From NCBI GenBank assembly GCA_003427395.1, contig BFEA01000103.1, positions 2,077,930-2,103,882 on the forward strand: 25,953 bases of DNA, read 5' to 3'. How positions within the stretch are numbered: the first letter of the stretch is position 1; the number at the start of each line of letters is the position of its first letter. Both the position numbers and the translations under genes were made by a program. Of this stretch, positions 1-10,117 are shown piece by piece. The DNA is from Chara braunii. Its lineage: Eukaryota > Streptophyta > Charophyceae > Charales > Characeae. A model generated the notes under the pieces. That model did not search any database. It had not been told where the DNA came from and saw only the letters and a list, made by a program, of their open reading frames with translations.

Positions 1-205
1 GAAACCGGAGACGCATCGTAGTCGCACAGGACCTTAACAAAAAAGGCAAAACTGGAGACGCGCCGTAGCCGATGCCACCATAGGTCGAGACACCAACAAA
101 AAATGTAGGGCCAAAATGAAGAGGCACGCCGTACACGTGGCAGGGCGAAACTGGAGACGCGTCGTACTCGCACGGGACCTTGGCAACAAAAAGGAACGAC
201 GCCGC
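1..205. repeat. Degenerate short repeats, left edge
   Basis: Three diverged copies of a segment reading roughly AACYGGAGACGCRYCGTA start at about 2, 50 and 150. The first and third continue alike for about 45 bases, with TCGCACRGGACCTT followed by an A-rich stretch. The spacing is irregular (about 50 and 100 bp), so this is either a decayed tandem array or several pieces of one unit. The window edge cuts it off on the left. No coding content is recognised. Confidence 0.5.
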
Positions 206-786
206 AAGGGGGCACAATACATGAGTTACGGAGGGTCCAGCGTCGTGACAAAAAAAATAAAAAAAAGGCCTCGACACTAAAACAGAGAAAACGGACATGC
301 GGGAAGAAAAAAAAAAAGACATCCGACAAAATATATCTGATTAAGGAAGGATATATGTTTTTTTTTTTTTTCCTTTTCGGGTCTCTCAAGTTAACCCCCT
401 ATTTCTTTTTATTTCGGTCTGCGCATCCACAACATCAAGCCTTCCCGATAAACATCAACGTTGACTACTGCGGGCCAGCCTGGCACAAACGGCCGCCATT
501 TGCAACATCATTTCCACGCACTTGTCAACTCCCAGATCCGGGGAAGGTTAAAAAAAAAAATTCTCCAACATGGACGTGTTGGAATCATGTTGAACATATG
601 TTGATCAACAGTTGAAAACATATAGCCCGCATGTTGACAAACGGTTGAAAACATGCAAATGGCTCGTCAAAACGATTGGGCCAACCATTTCACCCTCTTC
701 ATATGTTGGTCCCAACTTGTGTCGAAGTTGAAACCATGATGAAAATTTGCCACAATTTTTTTGTTGTATCTAAAGTATGGAGGACC
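206..786. other. Unassigned non-coding flank
   Basis: This stretch has several A- and T-runs (for example poly-T at about 358-371) and no credible gene. At 595-656 a segment of the form CATRTTGAYMAACRGTTGAAAACAT occurs twice with a period of about 33 bp (GTTGAAAACA at 611 and 644). An 86-codon plus-strand frame at 355-615 opens in the poly-T and has no recognisable domain, so I do not call it. Confidence 0.4.
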
Positions 787-984
787 TAGATACAGGGTGT
801 TCGCGTTGCTGTTGGGCCACAGGATCTGCTCCGTACAGAGGACCCGGTATTGTCACGTAGCCGGTCGCGGGCCACCTAGCCAAGCCACAACAATAGGCAG
901 CCTGCCGAGTTGACGGGCGGCGCGGCTAGAGAGAGGGCGGGCAGGCTTAGCCTGCCCAACTATGGCACGCAGGCGTTTGGAAAG

Positions 985-1009
985 GCAACTCTTCTTTTAG
1001 AAGAGTTGC
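985..1009. other. Perfect hairpin in LTR A
   Basis: GCAACTCTTCT pairs with AGAAGAGTTGC across a TTT loop: 11 pairs without mismatch. The identical hairpin is at 6614-6638 in the other LTR copy. Nearby hairpins, also shared, are at 1627-1649 (10 pairs) and about 1520-1548. Confidence 0.7.
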
Positions 1010-1311
1010 AGGCTTAGCTCATGTGATAGGAGCTAGCCCAGTAGGTTACCGTGTCAAATTTTCAACCAGCAGATGTTGGGATCGAGTCGGCGATAAGCGG
1101 TCTGGGCTAGCTCCTTTTCTTTTGGAGCTTCCCGCTGCACCAGCATGAAGCGCGGCCATTCTCGGCCGCGAGATCATCAAATCTCACGGTCGGGAACGGC
1201 CGCGTGGCTGCAGCATGGCCCCAGCGCAAGGATGATACACACAAATCAAGAAAATGGCCCAAAATGTTTTTGATTCCTCTAAGGGAATAGAATTTGGGTC
1301 TGTAAATCGGT

Positions 1312-1572
1312 GGGGCAGGGGAGAAAAGAGAAAAAGAGGGTAGAAGGAGAAAGGAAAAAGCCACGGCCACGAATGTGGCCGCGGCTACGATCAGATACAG
1401 GCCAAACTGCCCTGAATGTGACTCAGGCCAAACTGCCCTGAATGTGACTCAGGCCAAAGGTTGGGGAGTTGAAGAGTTGGTGAGGGGAACTTGGCTGGAA
1501 ACAACCATTTCTCGCTGAACCTGCACTCAGTGTAGGGCTGAGTGCAGGAAAAAGGGAGAAAAAGAGGGGGGC
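1312..1572 (+). other. Two polypurine tracts inside LTR A
   Basis: Positions 1317-1360 are purine except for one T at 1341, and 1546-1571 are purine throughout. Both are kept in copy B (about 6938-6979 and 7141-7169). A polypurine tract normally sits just outside a 3' LTR as the plus-strand primer. Their presence inside the repeat could mean that part of it was once internal sequence, or they may only be simple sequence in U3. Confidence 0.4.
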
Positions 1573-1977
1573 AGTTGAGTACAACTGCCACCCTAAGTGT
1601 GTGGCTGAGAAGAGACAGCCTCAGTCCGTTGATCTGGCTCAGATCAACGTCCCCAGGCAAGTGACGAATTTTCCCTGGGGGCAGCTGAGGTTGCTGCTGC
1701 CCTCCCCAGCCACTACAAAAGAGGCAGTTGTCCCCCAGCTGCCTCACACTTGCCTCCAGCTGTGAGTGTGCGACAACACACTTGCGTCATCGCCGGAGTG
1801 TTGGAGAGGAGGCAGGAGTGCTACCGGCGGAGCTGGAGGACTGCGGAGGAGCGTGACGAAGGAGGAGACAACCATAGCCTTGGCTGGAGCACTCTGCTCC
1901 ACCCCTTGGCAAACTGGTCTCAAGGAAGACTTTGCGGCAGCGTGGTGAGGAGTGGCAATGAAGCGTGGCAAGGAGTG

Positions 1978-2230
1978 ACGGGGAGCACGACAACTGGTGG
2001 AGGTGTGCCGACCGATATTTTCGGCAACCATAACCCATTTTGTGGGGTTATGCTGCCGAAATACCGCGGCGTCGGCGCGACACCTTTATTTTGAGGGGTG
2101 ACGNACGGGGAGCACGACAATTGGTGGAGGTGTGGCGACCGATATTTTCGGCAACCATAACCCATTTTGTGGGGTTATGCTGCCGAAATACCGCGGCGTC
2201 GGCGCGACACCTTTATTTTGAGGGGTGACG
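1978..2230. repeat. 126 bp tandem duplication around a single N, probable assembly error
   Basis: Positions 1978-2103 and 2105-2230 are almost identical (I count about two differences) and are separated by one N at 2104. The matching place in LTR copy B (about 7574-7699) has a single copy. A one-base gap between overlapping copies is what a scaffolder leaves when it fails to merge overlapping contig ends. A real duplication remains possible. Confidence 0.7.
2013..2066. repeat. Imperfect inverted repeat in the LTR
   Basis: The left arm 2013-2036 and right arm 2044-2066 pair over about 20 positions with two single-base bulges around a 7-base loop; the core is TTCGGCA ... TGCCGAA plus CATAACCC ... 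GGGGTTATG. Copies are at 2140-2193 (in the duplicated segment) and 7609-7662 (LTR B). It could form a hairpin in DNA or RNA. Function unknown. Confidence 0.65.
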
Positions 2231-2279
2231 CTGCCGTTTTCATGGCACGCCGGCAGCACTTTGTTTTGAAGAGTGGTGC

Positions 2280-2530
2280 TACCGTCTTTTGTGGTGGTAC
2301 GGCATGGTGAAGCACTTCCGTCTTTTTGCGGTGGTACGGCACGGTGAAGCGCTGCCGTTTTTTTTACGGTGGTACGGCACAGCGAAGCGCCGCCGTCTTT
2401 TTACAGTGGTATGGCACGACGAAGTGCTGCCGTTTTTTTTACGGTAGTACGGCATGGCGAAGCGCCGACTTCTTTTTACGGTGGTATGACACGGCGGAGC
2501 GCTGCCGTTTTCTTTTTTTTTACGGGGCAC
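2280..2530. repeat. 37-39 bp minisatellite, LTR A
   Basis: About six tandem units of the form GGTGGTACGGCACGGCGAAG followed by CGCYGCCGT and a T-run. Unit starts are near 2293, 2330, 2368, 2405, 2443 and 2480. Because the period is close to 39 bases, all frames give repetitive peptides (for example RRSAAVFF), which are artefacts of the repeat and not proteins. Confidence 0.8.
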
Positions 2531-3072
2531 AGCGCGACGACGTGCTGCCATTTTTCGATGAGAGTTCGGCACGACAGTGAAATTGCGGCACGACGGTGGG
2601 ACGTGCGGCGCGACAGTGGAGTTTTTTTTTTACGGCGCTGAAAGGTTTTTTGTTGTGGCGCGGCGTCTGCTTTTCTTGCTGAAGGTCTGCTACCATTGGT
2701 GTGTACGGCAGCAGCAGCGTGACATGGTGGCGGTCGACGGCATGCGACGGTACGAAATCTGAGCGCGACAGACAGGTTTATTTTTTTTATGCGGCATATG
2801 AGATAAATGTTTTGTAGTTGGGACTACCCAACACTTGCGGCAGTAGGACTGGACTACTTGGTACTGCCTGGATTCAGTAGGGACTAACGTGGGATGCGGG
2901 CGGTCATTTGCGGCAGTCTTGACGCATGCGGTTTTGATATTCGACACCGGTTTTATTTTTTTTAGAAGTGTGGCGGAAACGGTTTCAACTCAATAGTCAT
3001 TCGACGAAGTGTTTGACAGCATGGGACCACCTGGAACCGCGTGGGACCATCGGAGACCGCTTGGGACCAGTT

Positions 3073-3405
3073 TGAACTTACGTGGCACCAGATTGAGTGT
3101 TTTTCTGGGACGCGTGCGGCTCGCCGTTTTCACGCTTGGGTTACCGCCGGTGAGACCTGCGAGTAAGAGGTGGTTTGATCAGGATTTTTCTTGACACTAC
3201 AGCTTTCGGCGGCACACACGGCTTGTTGGTTGGCTTTCTTGAGTGAGCCAGGGCGCTTTTTCGGCACCACTCCACTCAAGGTCAGTGGACGACTCAGACT
3301 CCCTTCACACCTGTGTGCATCCACACATTGCTTGACCCTTTTGCTTTGAATGTTCAAGACAAAAGGTTGAGTGGGGTTGTGGGAGTCATGCATGAGTGAA
3401 AAGGT
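3073..3405. other. Segment of about 333 bp present only in LTR A
   Basis: LTR B reads straight from GGGACCAGTT to GGGTCTGACG near 8602, whereas LTR A has this segment between the same two flanks. I see no terminal inverted repeats and no clear target duplication, so loss from B is as likely as insertion into A. There is no recognisable product. Confidence 0.6.
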
Positions 3406-3489
3406 GGGTCTGACGTGAGTAGTGGGACTTTGCTTGTCTTCTTTTGATTGTGTTGTCTGCGTGGTGTGCAGGTGAGTAAAAAGACTATG

Positions 3490-3497
3490 TATAAAAG
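3490..3497 (+). promoter_or_regulatory. TATA box of LTR copy A
   Basis: TATAAAAG in the context ACTATGTATAAAAGTGAGA. The same context is kept at 8688-8695 in the other copy although neighbouring bases differ. A TATA box at this place would start transcription near 3520-3530 and divide the LTR into a long U3 and an R-U5 of about 1.4 kb. The role is inferred; no transcript evidence is available. Confidence 0.55.
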
Positions 3498-4881
3498 TGA
3501 GATAAAATACTATTTGATAAAATGACGGAAAATTTTTGCCTCCTTACCTTTTTCCTTTCGTCAGTGAGTTGGGTGAACTTACTTGCTATTTCTGAAGCAT
3601 AATGGATGTGTGCCGTGAGAAAAAGAATTTTGAAAACAGAAAGAGAATCAAAGCATAATGAATTTAACTTTTCCCGAGGATTGACCGCCTCTATTCCGAA
3701 TGACCTTATCTGCCTATACCTGTCCAAATGCTTCTCATTCTTTATCCCTTTTGATTTCCCATTGCTTAAGTTACCCTGAACTTAAGAGAAATGAGAACAT
3801 TTGAAAGTTACTTGTAGTGGATACATGTTCTCTCTCCAGGAAGCATCTGGGGCGGGGTTTCGTTGCTTCAGGAACCAACCCTGTTATTGACCAAGAGTGG
3901 ACCGTTCTACGGGGGGTACTTTGCCGATTCGGTGGAGACGGTCCGACTTCTAAGATCTGAGTTTTGTGCTCGGGCGAGGAGGAGGAGTACCCCAGACCAC
4001 TTCCTAAAGGGAGAGTCATGCAACACTTCAAGCAATGCCCCTGATCAAGTAGTATGCCATCCAATAAGATTGAGAAAGTATGGAGACAGGTGTGAGCATG
4101 TCGAATTTTGAGTCGGCGGTAGGTGGAATGAATGACTTTAGCAACGCGTCTCATCAAGTAAAAACTAAGGCAGCCGATTATTTTATCGGCGACATCTATG
4201 TTATTGTCGAAAAACATCTTGTTGACGGTTGCATGATTGTTTTGTGGAGTTCGACCTGAGATGGTCGAATTGTTTGTTTGTTTTTTCTTGTGTGATTGGA
4301 TATATTGTATGATGATTGAATTCTTTTAGTTATCATTTCAGATTGAGTATGTTCCTGTCGACTACGGTCGATTTCTTTTGATATAACTATTTATGGATGT
4401 TTTAACTTTCGTTTGACTTTATGTCTAAGGGACTAGGATTAAGTTGAGGGTTTCACGCTTAGTTGAGACCGTCCTAGTTGACCGGCGTTTGCTTCGTACT
4501 TAGGAGATCAGCGCCCTAGGAACGAACGGCGTTCGGGTCCACTTGGCGTTAACCAAGCGTATCAATACTACGGTGAACGCGCAAACGTCCTCGACTGACC
4601 TACCTCTGCAATTGCATCTAAAAACTTTCGCATGTGGGTCAGTAGCTCGGTAGGGATACGCATCTAAGGGTGGTGATAGCCCCTTAGGGAGGGTAAACTT
4701 ATGCGCCGTGGAAACCTATCCTGTCGTAGGGGACCGTGGGATGTACAGCTGGCGCGCCCGGCTAGAGCGGCGAAGGGACGACGCGACCATGACCGTCTCA
4801 GCGGCTCGTGGGATGTGTTGCGCCGTTCCTAAGTTGTCTCTTGTTGTGTTTTGTCTTACTTCTGCGTAATATGGCCGGGAG

Positions 4882-4912
4882 GGCTCTCGCGTTTGTGAAA
4901 AAGGCGGGAGCC
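4882..4912 (+). other. Hairpin before the LTR end, copy A
   Basis: GGCTCTCGCGTTT (4882-4894) pairs with AAAGGCGGGAGCC (4900-4912) with one mismatch and one G-U pair, loop GTGAA. It lies 13 bases before the LTR end and 15 before the primer-binding site, where U5 RNA structure is known in retroelements. Confidence 0.55.
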
Positions 4913-4927
4913 GATTCCCTCGACAGG

Positions 4928-4945
4928 TGGCGCCGTTGCCGGGGA
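4928..4945 (+). promoter_or_regulatory. tRNA-Asp primer-binding site
   Basis: TGGCGCCGTTGCCGGGGA is an uninterrupted 18-base complement of the plant tRNA-Asp 3' end including CCA. This primer is characteristic of Tat/Athila/Ogre-like Ty3/gypsy retrotransposons. It lies 2 bases after the CA end of the first long repeat. A 9-pair hairpin (4942-4950 with 4960-4968, one T-G wobble, 9-base loop) overlaps its downstream end. It is the strongest single indication of element type and orientation in the window. Confidence 0.88.
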
Positions 4946-6413
4946 TAACGACAAACTACCGTTGTCCCTAGCGAAACGACACTCGGGTATGTTATTTTAT
5001 ATGTATTCTAATTATTTTATCTTCATCGATTGATTTTATTATTATTTTATCTCGATAAGGATTTCATTTTGGAGATTATTTTGGTTACTTTTGAACGTTC
5101 CGATTAAGTTTAAATTCATAGTATATTGATACTAATTGTGTCGTATTCTGTTATGGTTCTGGTATTCGAGTTATTGTGTGAATAATAACCATTCTCATGT
5201 GTCATATATTAATCATATCGTTTATCGAGACCCTGAAGGTATTCTTTTAGTTATAATGCTTGCGTAAGTTGTTATTAGGTGAAACTATTTTGAAAAGTTG
5301 TCAACCAAACGTTGACTTACTTATGATATCGTTTTGCATATTTATTTAGTCCTGCATCAGATAGTCGAATGATGTCTAATCTAAAGCGGGGCTTGATGTC
5401 GAGATGCTATCCTTATACGGATTACACCACTCCATGACGCATTCACATGGGGTTCAGAAGTAACGGGCATGATAACTTATGTGAATTGGAATAAGGATCA
5501 TAACTTGGTCGGGGAACTTGGAACGAATGGTTTCTCTCATGAATGGTTGGTTCAGATTTTGTCTCGGTCGCCCAAGAGGTTAATTATTTTGAAAGACCCG
5601 TCAGGGGGTTAAACCTGACTTTTTAGATAAATGGATGTATCAACCAATTGGGGTTTTGAAGGTTAGCGGGAGGCTCTTCCGATACCATTCTGAGAGACTA
5701 AATGTTTTGTTTTAAGTGACCGCCAGTGGGATGATGTTGGGATCATTCTAAAAAAGTTCCTTTAAATTGAAGGTTTTCAGGGTCTAAACATGGGTCCAAG
5801 TTTTGATAAGGCTTGCCAGAGGCAATTTCTGGTATCATTCCATCCACATATGATTTGTAGTGTTTTAAGGCTTCTGGAGGAGAGACCCAGTTTTGTATTA
5901 TGTGAAGGCTTCTGAAGGCTAAATCCAGTTTTGTTATTGTGCTATTGTAAATTGTCGTAAAAGTTCCGGCTTAGTTCCGGACGATTGTTGGAATTGTCGT
6001 ATTGTAATCGCTGCTTTCACATGAAAATTTTAGAAGGATCACGATTCTATTTTTGATGGTGAACAACGGGCACGTCGTTCAATGGGGTCCGGGAATGTTG
6101 TCGGGGCAAATACCCCTGACAAGGGTAGTTGCCGGGAGTTTTTCAACGTCGGACGCTGTTCGACTGTTTCGTTGAATTAATGGACTTCTTGAGACTGACA
6201 ATTGCCAAAAAAATTATTCGGACCTGACCTATGACTGATAGACTAAAAGTTTTCAAACGTTAGTCTAGACGAGTGTGGCGTCCAGGAGTAGCGGATGTGA
6301 ATGGCAAGGCTTCGCTTTTGTCATGTGCCGCAGGGACATGCGGACATGAGACGCTAAACTAAACCCTATCTAAAGTAATGTCGCGCGATTGCTAAGCTGT
6401 GTGATTCAGAGCG
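4946..6413 (+). other. Non-coding internal region of the LTR element
   Basis: There is no open frame of 60 codons or more on either strand, and I see no fragment of gag-pol. The first 400 bases are AT-rich. At about 5867 and 5905 a 38 bp segment occurs twice in tandem (AAGGCTTCTGRAGG ... CCAGTTTTGT), and at about 5675 and 5820 there are weaker copies of a motif containing ATACCATTCTG or GTATCATTCC. No polypurine tract is seen directly before 6414, where one is expected if the next LTR is the 3' one. Confidence 0.55.
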
Positions 6414-6613
6414 TAGATACAGGGTGTTCGTGTTGGTGTTGGTCCACAGGATCTGCTCCGTACGGAGGACCTGGTACTCTTACGTAGCCGACCTCGGGCC
6501 ACCTAGCCAAGCCACAACAGTGGGCAGCCTGCTCAGTTGACAGGCGGCGCGGCTAGAGAGGGGGGGGGCAGACTGAACCTGCCCAGCTATGGCACACAGG
6601 CCTTTGGGGAAAG

Positions 6614-6638
6614 GCAACTCTTCTTTTAGAAGAGTTGC
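6614..6638. other. Perfect hairpin in LTR B
   Basis: Same 11-pair stem and TTT loop as at 985-1009. A second shared hairpin at 7222-7246 has 11 pairs and a 3-base loop, against 10 pairs at 1627-1649 in copy A. Confidence 0.7.
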
Positions 6639-7744
6639 AGGCTTAGCTCCTACGATAGGAGTTAGCCCAGTAGGTTACCGTGCCAAATTTTCAACCAGCA
6701 AATATTGGGATCGAGCCGGCGATAAGCAGTCTGCGCTATCTTTTTTTTTTTTGAGTTGCCCACTGCACTAACATGAAGCGCGGCCATTCTCGGCCGCAAG
6801 ATCATCAAAACCGGGAACGACCGTGTGGCTGCAGCATGAGCCCTGCGCAAGAATGACACGCATAAATCAAGAAAACGGCCCAGAATTTTTTCAATTCCCC
6901 TAAGGGAATAGAACCTGGGTCTGTAAATCGGTGGGGCAGGGGAGAAAAAAGAAAAAGAGGGTAGAAGGAGAAAGGGAAAAGCCACGGCCACGAATGTCGC
7001 CACGGCTATGATCAGATACAGGCCAAACGGGCCTGAATATGACTCAGGCCAGAGGCTGGGGAGTTGAAGAGTTGGTGAGGGGAACTTGGTTGGAGACAAC
7101 AATTTTCCCGCTGAACCTGCACTCAATGTAGAGCTGAGTGCAGGGAAAAGGGAGAAAAAGAGGGGGGCAATAGAGTACAACTGCCACCCTAAGTGTATGG
7201 CTGAGGAGAGACAGCCTCAGTCCGTTGATCTGAGTCAGATCAACGGCCCCAGGCAAGTGACGAATTTTGCCTGGGGTCAGCTGAGGCTGCTGCTGCCCTC
7301 CTCAGCCACTACAAAAGAGGTAGCTATCCCCCTGCTGCCTCACACTTGCCTCCAGCTGCCAATGTGCGACAGCACACTTGCCTCATCGCTGGAGTGCTGA
7401 AGAGGAGGCAGGAGTGCTACCGGCGGAGCTGGAGGACTGCGGAGGAGTGCGACGAAGGAGGAGACAACCATATCCTTGGCTGGAGCACTCTGCTCCACCC
7501 CTTGGCAGGCTGGTCTCAAGGGGCACTTTGCGGCAGCGTGGTGAGGAGCGGCAGCGGAGCGTGGCAAGGAGCGACGGGGAGCACGACAACTGGTGGAGGT
7601 GTGCCGACCGATATTTTCGGCAACCATAACCCATTTCGTGGGGTTATGCTGCCGAAATACCGCGGCGTCGGCGCGACACCTTTATTTTGAGGGGTGAAAC
7701 TGCCGTTTTCATGGCACGCCGACAGCACTTTGTTTTAAAGTGTG

Positions 7745-8065
7745 GTGCTACCGTCTTTTGTGGTGGTATGGCATAGTGAAGTACTGCCGTCTTTTTGCGG
7801 TGGTACGGCACGACGAAGCGCTGCCATTTTTTTTACGGTGGTATGGCCCAGCGAAGCGCCGCCGTCTTTTTACGGTGGTATGGCACGACGAAGCGCTGCC
7901 GTTTTTTTTACGGTGGTACGACACAGCGAAGCGCCGCCGTCTTTTTGCGGGGGTGTGGCACGGCGAAGCGCTGCCATTTTTTTTACGGTGGTACGGCACG
8001 GCGAAGCACCGCCGTCTTTTTACGGTGGTACGGCACGGCGGAGCACTGCCATTTTTTTTTTTTTA
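7745..8065. repeat. 37-39 bp minisatellite, LTR B
   Basis: The same unit as at 2280-2530, with about eight copies starting near 7760, 7798, 7837, 7875, 7912, 7949, 7986 and 8022. GCGCTGCCRTTTTTTTT and GCGCCGCCGTCTTTTT types alternate, suggesting expansion in pairs. Open frames of 121-178 codons here come only from the repeat. Confidence 0.8.
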
Positions 8066-8687
8066 CAGGACGTGCTGCCATTTTTCGACGAAAGCTCGGC
8101 ACGGTAGTGGAATTGTGGCACGACGGTGGGACGTGTGGCGCGGCAGTGGAGGTTTTTTTTTACAGCACTGAAAGGTTTTTTGTTGTGGCGCAGCGTCTGC
8201 TTTTCTTGGTGAAGGTCTGTTACCATTGGTGTGCACGGCAGCAACAGTGTGACATGGTGGCAGTTGACGGCATGCGACGGTACGAAATCTTAGCGCGACA
8301 AGCGGATTTTTTTTTTTTATGCGGTATATGAGATAAATGTTTTGTAGTTGAGACTACCCAACACATGCGGCAGTGGGACTGAACTACTTGGGACTGCCTG
8401 GATTCAGTTGGGACTGACGTGGGACGCGGACGGTTATTTGCGGCAGTCTTGACGCATGTGATTTTGAGATTCGGCGCCGGTTTTATTTTTTTTAGAAGTG
8501 TGGCGGAAACGGTTTTCAACTCAATAGTCATTCGACAAAGTGTTTGACAGCATGGGACCACACGGAACCGCATGGGACCATCTGGAACCGCTTGGGACCA
8601 GTTGGGTCTGACGTGAGTAGTGAGACTTTGCTTGTCTTCTTTTGATTGTGTTGTCTGCGTGGTGTGCAGATGAGTAAGAAAACTATG

Positions 8688-8695
8688 TATAAAAG
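8688..8695 (+). promoter_or_regulatory. TATA box of LTR copy B
   Basis: Same TATAAAAG at the collinear place in copy B. If B is the 3' LTR, transcription from here would run out into the flank at 10131 onward. Confidence 0.5.
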
Positions 8696-10086
8696 TGAGA
8701 CAAGACACTATTTGATAAAATGACGGAGAATTTTCGCTTCCTTACCTTTTTCCTTTCGTAAGTGAGTTGGGTGAACTTGCTTGCTATTTCTGAAGGATAA
8801 TCGATGGGTGCCGTGAGAAAAAGAATTTTGAAAACAGAAAGAGAATCAAAGCATAATGAATTTAACTTTTCCCGAGGATTGACCGCCTCTATTCCGAATG
8901 ACCTTATCTGTCTATACCTGTCCAAATGATTCTCATTCTTTATCCCTTTTGATTTCCCTTTGCTTAAGTTACCCTGAACTTAGGAAAAATGGGAACAATT
9001 GAAAGTTACTTGTAGTGGACACATGCTTTCTCTCCAGGAAGCATCTGGGGCGGGGGTTCGTTGCTTCAGGAGCCGACCCTGTTATTGACCCAGAGTGGAC
9101 TGTTCTACAGGATGGTACTTTGCCGATTCGGTGGAGACGGCCCGACTCTTGAGATTTGAGTTTTGTACTCGGGTGAGGAGGAGGAGTACCCCAGACCACT
9201 TCCTAAAGGGAAAGGCATGCAACACTTCAAGCAATGCCCCTGATCAAGTAGCCTGTCATCCAATAAGATTGAGAAAGTATAGAGACAAGTGTGAGCGTGT
9301 CGAATTTTGAGTCGGCGGTATGTGGAATGAATGAGTTTGGCAACGCGTCTCATCAAGTCAAAACTAAGGCAGCCGATTACCTTGTCGCCGACATCTATGT
9401 TATTGTCGAAAAACCAACCCCTCGTTGGCGGTTGTATGATTGTTTTGTGGAGTTCGACCTGAGATGGTCAGATTGTTTTTTTTTTTTTTTCTTGTGTGAT
9501 TGGATATATTGTATGATGATTGAATTCTTTCAGTTATAATTTCAGATTGAGTATGTTCCTGTCGACTACGGTCAATTTCTTTTGATATAACTATCTGTGG
9601 ATGTTTTAACTTTCGTTTGACTTTATATCTAAGAGACTAGGATTAAGTTGAGGGTTTCACGCTTGGTTGAGACCGTCCTAGTTAATCGACGTTTGCTTCG
9701 TACTTAGGAGATCAGCGCCCTAGGAACGAATGGCGTTCGGGTCCACTTGGCGTTAACCAAGCGTATCAATACTACGGCGAATGAGCAAACGCCCTCGACT
9801 GACCTACCTCTGCAATTGCATCTAAAAACTTTCGCATGTGGGTCAGTAGCTCGGTAGGGATACGCCTCTAAGGGTGGTGACAGCCCCTTAGGGAGGGAAA
9901 ACTTATGCCCCACGGGAACCTATCCTGTCGTAGGGGACCGTGGGATGTATACCTGGCGCACCCGGCTAGAGCGGCGAAGGGACGACGCGACCCCGACCGT
10001 CTCAGCGGTTCGCGGGATTATTCTGCGTCGTTCCCAAGTTGTCTCTTGTTGTGTTTTGTTTTACTCCTGCGTGACATGGCCGGGAG

Positions 10087-10117
10087 GGCTCTCGCCTTTG
10101 TGAAAAAGGCGGGAGCC
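10087..10117 (+). other. Hairpin before the LTR end, copy B
   Basis: GGCTCTCGCCTTT pairs with AAAGGCGGGAGCC over 13 positions with a single G-U pair and a 5-base loop GTGAA. This is the best-formed example; related LTR ends at 11557-11577 and 22642-22671 keep the pairing with different bases. Confidence 0.6.

Larger units (their letters stand above)
787..4925 (+). repeat. 5' LTR (copy A)
   Basis: About 4.1 kb that recurs at 6414-10130. The match begins at TAGATACAGGGTGTTCG in both copies and ends at CTCGACA, giving a conventional CA end just before the primer-binding site. By eye, aligned blocks differ at several to about ten percent of positions, so the insertion is not recent. A TATA box at 3490 would place U3 at about 787-3520 and R-U5 at about 3520-4925. 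Copy A differs from B by a 126 bp tandem duplication around an N (1978-2230), an extra segment of about 333 bp (3073-3405), a 26 bp duplication at about 1402-1453, and fewer minisatellite units. It encodes no recognisable protein. Confidence 0.7.

Noticed and set aside
766-776. TATCTAAAGTA before both LTRs (766 and 6367) as an upstream extension of the repeat
   Set aside because: The match is 11 bases, at different distances from the LTR starts, and the flanks further out do not align.
7740-8331. Repetitive proteins of 121-178 residues
   Set aside because: They are the 37-39 bp minisatellite read in several frames; LTR A gives different, broken versions.
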